Assembly: GCA_020284085.1 (NCBI GenBank)
Contig: JACEVL010000129.1
Span: 1,080,001-1,144,000, forward strand
Direction: 5' to 3'
Length of the DNA: 64,000 nucleotides
Source: Aporrectodea caliginosa
Taxonomy: Eukaryota > Annelida > Clitellata > Crassiclitellata > Lumbricidae
Shown here: positions 55,258 through 64,000 of the stretch, one piece after another
Position numbering within the stretch: the first letter of the stretch is position 1
How the letters are laid out: each line of letters starts with the position of its first letter
The notes under the pieces: generated by a model
Told to the model about the DNA's origin: nothing
Databases searched by the model: none
The model's input: the letters and a program-made list of their open reading frames with translations, nothing else
Position numbers and translations under genes: made by a program

Positions 55258-55556
55258 GGCAGCATAATGCATAATTATGATTACTTTGTGCACCAAAGTA
55301 ATCACTTGCATTGTGCGTGCCATTATATTTTGATAGGCTTTCATAAACACATAGTTATAGATTTGATTGTCATTTTTGAGGCATCTAGGTGGAACCCTCC
55401 AATAATACAAGGGGACAACCTTTCTCTAAAGATCTGAGACTGCTTCGTCCATTGTTGGCCTTCGTATTTTCAACAATTTAACAAGGCAGCAAAAACGTTA
55501 GCACATTTAAGGTGGAGGAAACCGCTCTGGCACTGTCTCCACCATTTAGCCAAGGT

Positions 55557-55670
55557 TAAGGCGTGGCACCTATTCAAACGGGCAGCGGTGGTGAAAGACC
55601 TCGCACGGCAGCAGATGAGTAAAAAATAAGTATGGTCGAGGGTATAATTTATGGTCGCTATGGAACACAG
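55557..55670 (+). repeat. Dispersed repeat, family C, copy 2
   Basis: GCGTGGCACCTATTCAAACG, GGTGGTGAAAGACCTCGC, GGTCGAGGG and TGGTCGCTATGG follow the order of copy 1. It lies about 400 bp upstream of the claudin-like start codon and may overlap its promoter. Confidence 0.5.
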
Positions 55671-56044
55671 TGCCAAAAGTAAGTGCGTCTGCAAAGTGCA
55701 ACAGACGCCGTTTGCAACTGAATAGTCGCTGTACACCCTACAGCCCAGCGTCTGTGATCAGATTCCTGGAAATTCCTAAGTTTCGCAGTTTCTACAAAGA
55801 AAACACCGCCTTACTTTCTTGGGAGGACAACGTACGTATAGTTCTAAATTTTATATAGTATGGTTGACAGGTCATGGCTGCGAAGGCGATTGGTTGGGAG
55901 AGTAAACTAGGTCACCGGAAACTGACCTGTGCGCCAGAATTGTCTCACCTGTATTATGGTTTGTCAACAGGTATGAATGCATGGCCGTGCGAAAGACATA
56001 AACACGAAAAAAACGAATTTTCGAATAAATTTTAGGACGAAAGT

Positions 56045-58955
56045 ATGGCGAACAAGCTGCCCTATTTTTTAGGGTTTGGCCTATCTGTCTGTTCGTTTAT
56101 TCTGTGCATGGTAGCCTATGGAACGGGCTACTGGTTTGTTTCGATCGACCCGGAAAACCTCTTCCAGAGCATCGGATTGTGGCAGGCCTGCTTCAACGGA
56201 TACGAACACACTTCGGATCTGATAGGAAAGGCCTACTACGGATGCTGGTGGCTCTTCTACAAAGAATATTACTACATCAGGGACTGGCTCATGCCACGTA
56301 TGTAACTACTCTGATCCATCGTCTCCGTTTATCCTACACCTCTGCCCTACTTCTTTCACCTGGGTTCTCTACATCATCCCAGTGATGGGCACTAACCATT
56401 TTAAGAGTGGTGTAAATACAATTAGCTTTTAACGACTTTTAAAGTAGTTTAACTAGTAGTGAGTGACTTTCTGCATTGTTATGCAGTATTGTTTGTAGGC
56501 CTATGCAGCTATCAAAATGTGTGACATTGACAAAGCAATGAGAAAACATTTCAAAACAATGAGCTGAATACCCAGGACAATGCGACTGAGCAACTCTATT
56601 AGTCACTTGCTCTTCTGTTTCATCCTTTCGCTTGATCCTCCCTCTTCCTTATCCTCCTGTTTCTGTTGCATTTGTACTCTGGTTGTTTTCTTTAGGTACG
56701 TAATGAGGTGGAAAATTAAAATGTAAATTTACATGTTTTTATGTAGCAACCGTTTGGCCTTGAACCTGCTCATTTTTCAATGAATTGATCAGGCAAGATC
56801 CTTCACTACCATTGCCCGTTTGAATGGGTGCCACATCATTTAGGGTCCCCCATGTACCAACCGTCCTAGCCCGAGAGTTAATTGCCTGAAATAAGCCACC
56901 ATCAGGAAGCTAACTGAGGTGCATTTAACTTATGCTCTAACCAATGTCGTTTACTGGGCCAGTAAATTAATGTAATGCCTAATTAGAATCTCCAGACATA
57001 TCTGGCATTTGTTGTTTGTGAGTAAGCTGGTTGCAAGACTTTTGGGATGCTTTAGAAATCTCAAGATTATGACTATCAATGACAGTCATATAACTTTGGG
57101 ATTTGGAGTTCAGAATGTTTGAGACTGAAGTACAAACACCATAGCTTACCTGTAACCAGACAAGAAAACATAATACAAAAGAGTATAAGAGTGCAGAGCT
57201 AACAAGTCATCAAGGACACTGAAAGCACTGTAACCATTCAGCTGTATTTGGTTTGAGATATGGACTTAAAAGCCTGTGATAGGACTGCACTGACTATCAA
57301 AGCCCACTGAAGGAAGAAGACCTCAAGTTTAATTCTGTCCTCCACATGCAGGGAGCCAGTCCAGTATCTCATTCACAGATGGATACATGCAAGTTGGTCA
57401 CACTTTGGGAGGCTGGCACAGTTGTAGACAGTTAACTGATGCATCTGGGACTGTGGCATGCCTGTGTTAACAAATTTTAGTCCCAGATAAATGAGATTTT
57501 ATTAGATTACGATGAAGCAATGAATTTACTGTAATGTATTGTAATGGAAAACTTAGAAATTTCCCAACACATAAAACGGATGATAAAATCAATGAAGGTC
57601 ACAGTTGCATCAATTAATAAATTTCACTTTGTGACCTTGACCTAATGCAATTGATAAAAGCAACAAATATGCTATTTGAGGTTACAAGATGCGCCACTGA
57701 TACAGAAATATACCAATATCCCAGATGACGTGCTGTTGTTCCCAGTCTGGAAGGCTGTTATGATGATCTCCCCATCCATGTTTGTAGTACCTGCCTCATG
57801 CTTAGGTATGCATTAACAAAACAAAATTAGCCAGGTGTGTAAGGTTTCCAAAACAGAGTCACCTGCCCATATAGTGTTTGTACTGAGTTTGTTTTTTGTT
57901 AACTTTCAGCCTGGTTCATTGCTGTCCAAACACTGATGACATTTGCTATTGTATTCGAGTTTCTGACGCTTGGTCTCTTCCCACTGGCCGGAGCTGATAC
58001 GGATAATACAAGAATTCTTGGAATTACCTGTTTCCTGAATGGTTTGCTCTGTAAGTCATTCTGCTGTTGTATAAGCTTTGTTTTTCACACCACAATAGGG
58101 AAGCAGTTATTTTGCTTTGGTTGCCATGTTGCTGTTTCTTGGTTGCATTGGACAACGGCTCTGTCATGTTCTTTATTGCTGATTCTTGTTCTTTTGTTTT
58201 GAACTTCTTTGCGTGGAAAATGCAGAGTTCCCTTTAATGCTCATAAAAACTGGCCATGTTTTATTCCAAATGCTATAATTCATCTAGTACTTAGCTTGCA
58301 CTGCCTTGGACAGATTTATCGTTGATATTTTGCTACTAGTGCAGTAGTAGTGCATCTCTAAATAATGCTTTGATTGTTCTTAAGTCTGTCTCGATGCCAC
58401 ACAAAAATGCACACAATAGTGTTGCATCAACTAATGCCACTGATACATGTTCTAACTACAAGTAAGTGAAGTCTGTAATGAATTAGTGATCTGTTATAAC
58501 TATTGATTGATATGATTTATTTACTTGATGTTATACTCATAATATTACATTATATTGTGTACAATATGTCCCCACATCCTTGTATTTCAGTGTTCCATGG
58601 ACTTGGGTGTAAAAGTGTAATCACTAATCAGGGATGTATTGCATCCGTGCTACAGTTTGGCATTTCTTTATTTTCTCATCATCATTAATTCTGTGTTTTT
58701 GTTGTTTTTCTTGACACAGCGGCATGTTTGACGACATCTGTGGTCATTTTCGGTGTGATGATTGGAGAGGACCGAACCTGGATGCCTCGCTACGACATGG
58801 ACCGACTTGGTTGGTCCTATGGTCTAGCAGTCGTCAGTGGCTTCCTCTCCATATTCAGCACGATTGCCATCACCACCTACACCCTTATGAGGAAATATGA
58901 ACTCTTGCCGAGTGATGACGCTCCAAAGCGAGCTCCAATGATTCCAAAGGTGTAG
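56045..58955 (+). CDS. Four-TM claudin-superfamily (PMP22/EMP/MP20/claudin-like) membrane protein, 3 coding exons
   Basis: Exons are 56045-56297, 57910-58050 and 58720-58955, total 630 nt, 209 aa, with phase-1 introns that join cleanly. The start has a good context (A at -3, G at +4). Four hydrophobic segments lie at about residues 8-28, 86-108, 121-146 and 164-188, placing both ends in the cytosol. The first extracellular loop carries the superfamily signature: W30, G44-L45-W46, C49 and C67, the two cysteines expected to form a disulfide. The second loop is short. The tail after TM4 is about 20 residues, charged and proline-containing, ending in PKV. Length and layout fit invertebrate claudin-like proteins (septate-junction claudins, clc-like proteins) and also calcium-channel gamma or TMEM relatives. 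I cannot say which subgroup, so I give no symbol. Adhesion, barrier or channel-accessory function is inference from the fold. It lies 6.6 kb downstream of ERGIC3 with its own upstream region. Confidence 0.85.
56757..56843 (-). repeat. Dispersed repeat, family C, copy 3 (intron 1 of the claudin-like gene)
   Basis: The minus strand reads GTGGCACCCATTCAAACGGG, then CAATGGTAGTGAAGGATCTT, matching copies 1 and 2. Confidence 0.45.
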
Positions 58956-59212
58956 TGAGCATTCTTGTAGAGCCATAAAGACGCATAAGAGACTTTGTCT
59001 GCCTGTTCTGGTACGAATTATGAAACTGTGACGGAACTGTCAATTTACTGTACTTGTTCTGTTTGATCATTGTGTTGTTTGTGACAATTATTTAAGTTCC
59101 AAAGGTCATTGAATTCTTACATAGTTATGGTAGTTAACCAGAGTCTTGAAATTTTGTCTGAAATGCTCTAAAATGATTACGACCAAATTGCATCATAATC
59201 AAGGGCTCTGGC

Positions 59213-59758
59213 CAGTGATAAGCGGTAACTGCTTTAAGATTAGTTCAACTATAATTACTTTTGAACTGCTAATTTTAAAGTAGTTTAAATACTGAAAGTG
59301 GTAGTTGATAACTAGTTTTAGAAGAAGTTGTTAACTAATTTTGTAAATATTTTTGTAACTGCTGTTGCTCATGTCATAAGATGGGTCTGATGGGAACTGA
59401 GCTTCTGATTATTACTCCTCACCTTTATCTAAAAACAGCATGTAACATATTTTAAGTAATGTCTGATATTCTATAATTGAAAATGCATGTACTGCACAAC
59501 CAAAGAAACAGTGCTGTCAGAAAATAATTTTGAGACAAGTCAGCAAGCATGTAACTGGACAGTTTTGTTGCTGAAAAAGTACATGTAGTGAGAAAAGCAG
59601 TTAAATTCAAAACAGATTTTGTAGTTTACTACAGATTACAGCTGATCACTGATTTTTGAAAACTACTTTTTGTTGTTGACCACCTATAAAGTAGTTTAAT
59701 TACTAGTTGTTAACTACACTAGACACTAGTTAATAACTAGTACTTGTAGTTGACACTG
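59213..59758. mobile_element. Tentative TIR element built from AGTAGTTTAA/AACTAGTT units
   Basis: It begins CAGTGATAAGCGGTAACTGC and ends with CACTG, and both ends carry repeated GTAGTTTAA / AACTAGTT text. A solo end with the same start (CAGTGATGGGCACTAACC) is at 56381-56465. No matching target duplication, so the boundaries are unsure. Confidence 0.4.
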
Positions 59759-59769
59759 TGGCATAAGCA

Positions 59770-59810
59770 CAGGGCCCGGATTAACATTTTGTATGCCTGG
59801 TTCCAAAATG
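59770..59810. mobile_element. Possible hAT terminus
   Basis: CAGGGCCCGGATTAACATTT looks like a hAT end. It lies beyond the C-terminal end of the minus-strand hAT transposase fragment at 59964, so it may be the right end of that element. No partner end was found. Confidence 0.4.
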
Positions 59811-59963
59811 ATATACAGTAGTAGGCCACAAATATATGTTTAACCAAAAAGTGTTGACGAAATTAAAAATGATAGAACAGATAGGCCTATTTGTGAATTT
59901 AAAACTGTTCATGACCTGCTTTCATAATAGAAAAACTGTCAACAATCTAGCTGTTGTACGATT

Positions 59964-60131
59964 TCACTCATTGTTCATAAGTGTTAAATTTGTCAGTCCA
60001 TCTTGTCCCATCATTGATCTTAAAGCATTTTCCATGCGCTTTAGGTGACTACGTGCTCTTTCACCGCTGCAATTAGACACAGGAAGTGTAAGGTATATAC
60101 CCAGAGCAATGCAAACATTTGGAAATCCTGA
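59964..60131 (-). pseudogene. hAT transposase dimerisation (hATC) domain fragment
   Basis: The minus-strand frame reads SGFPNVCIALGIYLTLPVSN, CSGERARSHLKRMENALRSM, MGQDGLTNLTLMNNE and a stop. This is the hATC domain, including the CSGERxxSxLKRxxxxLRSxMGQxRL pattern. The upstream catalytic region was not recognised. A second, more broken copy of the same stretch lies at 60184-60280, so the segment was tandemly duplicated. Confidence 0.8.
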
Positions 60132-60280
60132 TACGATGGTGATGGGTGGAAGAAGCTTAGGTGACTAGATTAAGTTATAATTATTTCACCGCTGCAGTTA
60201 GACACAGGAAATTGTATTCATAATTATCCTTCATAATTATTTGCAACATTTGGAGAGGCGATGGTGATGGGTGGAAGAGG
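60059..60280. repeat. Tandem duplication of about 125 bp in the hAT remnant
   Basis: TTTCACCGCTGCARTTAGAC and GATGGTGATGGGTGGAAGA occur in the same order at 60059 and 60184. The second copy contains an extra ATAATTATCCTTCATAATTA stretch. Confidence 0.7.
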
Positions 60281-61388
60281 CTATCAGCAGCCACAGTACA
60301 GTAACCTGTCATGAGAACCCTAAAGGAGCTAACGGTCACAAATCTCATAATTGTCTTGGCTGTCGAGTTGCAAGTGACTACCGTTGAAGACTTGTCCAGA
60401 TTGCACTATGCCAGCCTTTGAGTTTTTTTGTTTGCCAGAAAAATGCGGATTAAGTCTGCAGCTGCAGTGTTGGGCCAGACTTTGGAGCAACATGCTTCAG
60501 CCAAGAGTGCTGGCTAGTTCCAAAAATATCTCTGAGCAAGAAATTTTCCAAACAGCCAAACTGGATATACTGATGGTGGAACATAATCAGTTTTCATTAT
60601 GAAACATTCAACTGACTGCCAAGGCATTTTGCCTAGAGCTGTCCAGTGGGCTTCATGCTGTATTGAGGCTTTAACTAGTCTTATTCAGGTTGTCTGCAAT
60701 GGAGAAGTATTTTAGAACATCACTTGCACATGAAGAAACTGGACATTCACTTTCAGCACAACAGTTGGCATCATTTTGTACCTTTACTGTGCCCCCGAAG
60801 TTCTTGTAGGATCAATGTAGAAACTGTTAAATCTAGTGCTTTGTGGTCGATTGCCAATTGTTCTTTTAATTAATACCTGTTTTAGTCATGAAAATGGTGA
60901 CAGTGTATGACTTAACCAACCATTTGACCATATCTTTTAGACTTTCGTTTGGAAATTTCTGAGAGACAGAGGGCAAGGAAAGCACTCTGTCAGTCAATGA
61001 ACTCTAAAGACAGAATAATTTGTTTCGATACAGTTTGGCCTTTAACTATTTTTTTCTTTATTACAGTTAGAGACCAAAGCCTTTCTTTCAGTAGTTGAAG
61101 AAGTATTGAAAGGGGTGTGTTTAATTGTTTGGCATGAACATTATGGTGCAATTAAACATACGTAAAATGAATTTCACGATGGTGTTAAATAGTCTGTTTT
61201 ACTGGAGTCGATGCAAATAGATATACCTGTTGAGCCAACAACTGAAACTTAGCACCGCCAAAGTGGAAGCTGATTTTGTCAATACAACTTAAATTTTATA
61301 ATGGCCCTTTCAATTGTTCGAAAATGCATTTTAAGGCTGAACAACAGGAATCATGAACATCGAAGGGAAGAGCTCGAATCAATGGAAC
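60281..61388. other. No gene recognised; probably more of the decayed hAT
   Basis: It lies upstream (minus sense) of the hATC fragment, so it may be the rest of that transposon. I could not find catalytic motifs. Confidence 0.35.
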
Positions 61389-61396
61389 ACTTAGAG

Positions 61397-61729
61397 CAGT
61401 GCTGTCCAACCTTTTTGACACCGCGGGCCACCGAAGAAGTTATTCTTGAAGCCGAGGGCCACACCAGTCAACTCAAAAGCAACGACTAAAGTTTATTGAA
61501 AATTATTAACTGTATTAAAATTAATTATGGAGTAATCATAATGAATGCGTCGTGGAAACTGAATTTTGTGTTCGCATTGTCAGATGATAAGCCAAGTTAC
61601 GAACGAATAACTATGCAAGTAGGCCAGTGACTTTGTCCTTTACTTCAATTTTACAGAAATTATTAATATTTAGCAAGCTCGGGCGGGCCACTTAGAAACA
61701 GTCCGCGGGCCGTGGGTTGGACAGCACTG
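61397..61729. mobile_element. hAT MITE (Charlie-like ends)
   Basis: CAGTGCTGTCCAACC opens the element and its reverse complement closes it, with subterminal GCGGGCC. An exact 8-bp duplication ACTTAGAG lies at 61389-61396 and 61730-61737. The body is 333 bp with no ORF. This TIR is typical of hAT elements found in many animals. Confidence 0.88.
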
Positions 61730-61839
61730 ACTTAGAGGGAGAGAATTACACATGATGAAGCCAAATTGTTGTTGATGCATGCGATCCTAGCTGCATCGTG
61801 CATGGCAATACTTTAATCTCTAATGTAATGTAATTAGTA

Positions 61840-62550
61840 ATTTATATAGCGCCGCTCACAGCCGAGGCCATTCAGTAGCGCTCTCAGTTCGAGAACCCCC
61901 GAGAGAAGAAATTGGTTTTAAGGAGAGAGAGAGATGAAGACAGTGATCCAGAAAGGAAAGTCTCACGCAAAATGAAGGGAAGGGCATTCCATAAAGAGGG
62001 CCCAATGATGGCAAAGGATCGAGTTTGAGCAATCGTGGTCCTAGCTCGTGGGACAAACAAGTCAGACCGGTCCAGAGATCGGAGAGGCCGATGAGAAGAT
62101 GCAGAAAGAGGAGGACGAATGACGATCCCTGAGGTATTTTGGAGCAAGTCCCAGTTTGGATTTGAGGACCAAAGCAAGGACTTTAAACTGAATGCGGTCA
62201 GAGAGAGGAAGCTAATGCAGTTGGTTGACCATGAAAGATGATATATGGGTGTATTTAGGAAGGTGAGCAATCAATCGAGCAACAGCCTTGAGAACAGATT
62301 GAATAGGGGATAGACGGACCTTGGGAAGACCAATAAGTAGGGAATTGCAATAATCAATTCTGGAACAGACAAATGCATGGACAATGGATGCCATGGTAGA
62401 GAGGGGAACAGATCTGCGAATAACCCTGAGACGCCGGAGGTAATAACCCTGAGACGCCGGAGGTTTACTGAAATATCTTAACTTTGACCTGACTTTATCA
62501 GAGTGACAAATTATCAAGGCGTGGATGTGATAGTTTTGAGAGTTGGTCAC
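61840..62550 (-). pseudogene. LINE ORF2 C-terminal fragment (CR1/L2-like)
   Basis: The minus strand carries LRVIRRSVPLSTMASIVHAF, SRIDYCNSLLIGLP, ARLIAHLPKYTHIS, then frameshifted IIGPSLWNALPF near the end. SRxDYCNxLLxGLP is a hallmark of CR1/L2-type ORF2 C-termini. A duplicated 22-bp stretch (AACCCTGAGACGCCGGAGGT) occurs at 62423-62466. The 3' end, on the plus strand at 61848, shows TTTATATAGCGCC, the tail motif shared with the SINEs. Confidence 0.8.
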
Positions 62551-64000
62551 TAAGGAATTACTGAATGACTTGACGAGTTAGCAACTGACTTAACAACTTA
62601 GTTGAGCAGAATTGTTGATTAGCATCCCAGTTTGCTATCGACTTCTTAGGTAATCTGGTATATCTAGTACTTACCTAATATGCAATGCATTTTACTGCGT
62701 ACCGTAGTGACCAAATGAAGACATAGCTTTAAAAAATAATTTTTCAAAAATATGAAATGTTAATGTGAATTTATTAAAGGTGATGGCAGCATATGTGAGT
62801 GTTTACCAAAGGAATAAAACAAAGTCTGAGCAATAGGCTGCACTTCAGCGCTCGTTCAGCCTGCAATTCATTATGCATTCATAAATCCATGCAGTAATGA
62901 GCAGTAGTTGAAGAGTTTAACACAGGAGACCGTTCACTACAAATAAACTGGCTAGATGTAAAACTAATTAGTTTTTTAACAGTAAAGAAATTAGTTTCAG
63001 ATTCAGCGACCTAGAGTGTGTAATAACTGGGTGAATTTTGGTTGTGCATATATAGGCCTACATGATTAATTCATGGGTGATCGAAATGCACCTATAACAG
63101 TTATGCTAGTCTGTTGGACCTATCTGAGCAATTGTTGCTTCTGCCCAATTGCCGAGACTGCCTGCGTCGGAAACCGTGATTAAAACAATTAGGCCCTAAG
63201 TATTAAATATCGCTGACAGTGAGTATCTTAACGGGACAGCGTGACTTGAAAGTTATAATGACTTTAGTTGATAGATTGGCAACTACATGTAGCTTCAACT
63301 TAAGGGCGTATAATGGTGGCGGTTCCTGGGATCGGATACCATACTTTTCATAGGACCGATATTCCAATATAGGCCCATATGGACCCATGTAATCAAAATA
63401 TTCGTTTAATAGAAATTCAGGTTGACAAAACCGCAAACTGAAAATGTTTTGTCCATGTAATGTCCATGGAAATGTTGGCAAGGCACTGTATTCATTCTGG
63501 AGACTGACTTTAATTTGTTTGATGTGTGCTTAAGTTAGAAATTTTGCAAGTACGCTGACAGGCTATTACCGCTATAGCTCTTCCACGACCAGCGCGTCAT
63601 TTGCCATCGGCAACTCGCAACGACCTAAAAAAATCAGCGTCGAGAACGATATGCTATAATTATATAAAACAACAGTGATGGTCGTTGCATCGTTTCCACT
63701 GACACGACACTGTTAGAACGAGTTCGTGTCGATAGAATGGAGCTTCAAATGCTTATAATAATTAAAAATCACAGCTTATTCGTGCGCCACAATTGATTAG
63801 AGCTGACGTATTCTGAACCCTGGCAGTACGTCTAGCATACATCATATTTGGTGAATAAGAGACTGATATTCTATTTATGCATCATATATATGTATTATCA
63901 GGTCGAAATCACCTTAAAATCAGGCGCTATGTAAATATTTGCCTATAAAATATTGCGCTAAAAGAAACTTGATTAGATAACGCAGACAGCACAGGGACGA
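62551..64000. other. No gene recognised
   Basis: AT-rich sequence with one TAGGCCTA at about 63053 and a GGCGCTATGTAAAT snippet at about 63924 that resembles the retroposon tail motif. Confidence 0.45.

Overview
This is a 64 kb piece of a eukaryotic nuclear genome: protein-coding exons are split by GT-AG introns, and there are tRNA-derived SINEs, LINE reverse-transcriptase fragments, DNA-transposon fossils and long microsatellites. The strong over-representation of the palindrome TAGGCCTA and the mix of repeats suggest a marine deuterostome invertebrate, most likely an echinoderm. That placement is inference from sequence style, not from a marker gene. No CRISPR array, operon or prokaryotic feature is present.

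Layout. Positions 1-25.8 kb form a gene-poor region with no gene I can name. It holds simple repeats (ATC, TC, CTC, GAA and GAT tracts, the largest at 16.4-17.6 kb), a LINE RT fragment (8.0-8.4 kb), a decayed mariner (12.7-13.3 kb), several MITEs and foldbacks, a SINE copy (18.7-19.0 kb), a LINE 3' end (20.8-21.2 kb), a CpG-rich patch with a minus-strand TATA box (21.5-21.8 kb) and a 24-bp coding-like minisatellite (22.15 kb). Positions 25.9-59.0 kb carry three spliced genes, all on the plus strand. GTF2E2 (TFIIE beta) has 6 coding exons and 283 aa. ERGIC3 (ER-Golgi cargo receptor) has 13 coding exons and 389 aa. The third is a four-TM claudin-superfamily protein with 3 coding exons and 209 aa. 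All three reading frames close perfectly across every splice junction. Positions 59-64 kb are again repeat-dominated (hAT transposase C-terminus, hAT MITE, LINE 3' fragment).

The genes have no obvious common pathway. They are two housekeeping genes (transcription initiation, early secretory trafficking) and one membrane or junction protein, and their shared orientation is probably incidental.

The most informative signals are in the mobile DNA. Exact target-site duplications date the insertions relative to each other. One hAT contains a LINE fragment that itself contains a smaller TIR element. One MITE is inserted inside the tRNA-like head of a SINE. Five foldbacks of about 70 bp with TTAA ends lie in and just downstream of ERGIC3, near a broken piggyBac transposase, and may be its non-autonomous derivatives. 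I found no convincing new multi-gene system. The best candidates for something undescribed are the TTAA foldback family, the long intronic hairpin at 47.5 kb, and the TAGGCCTA excess. All coordinates and counts were made by eye.
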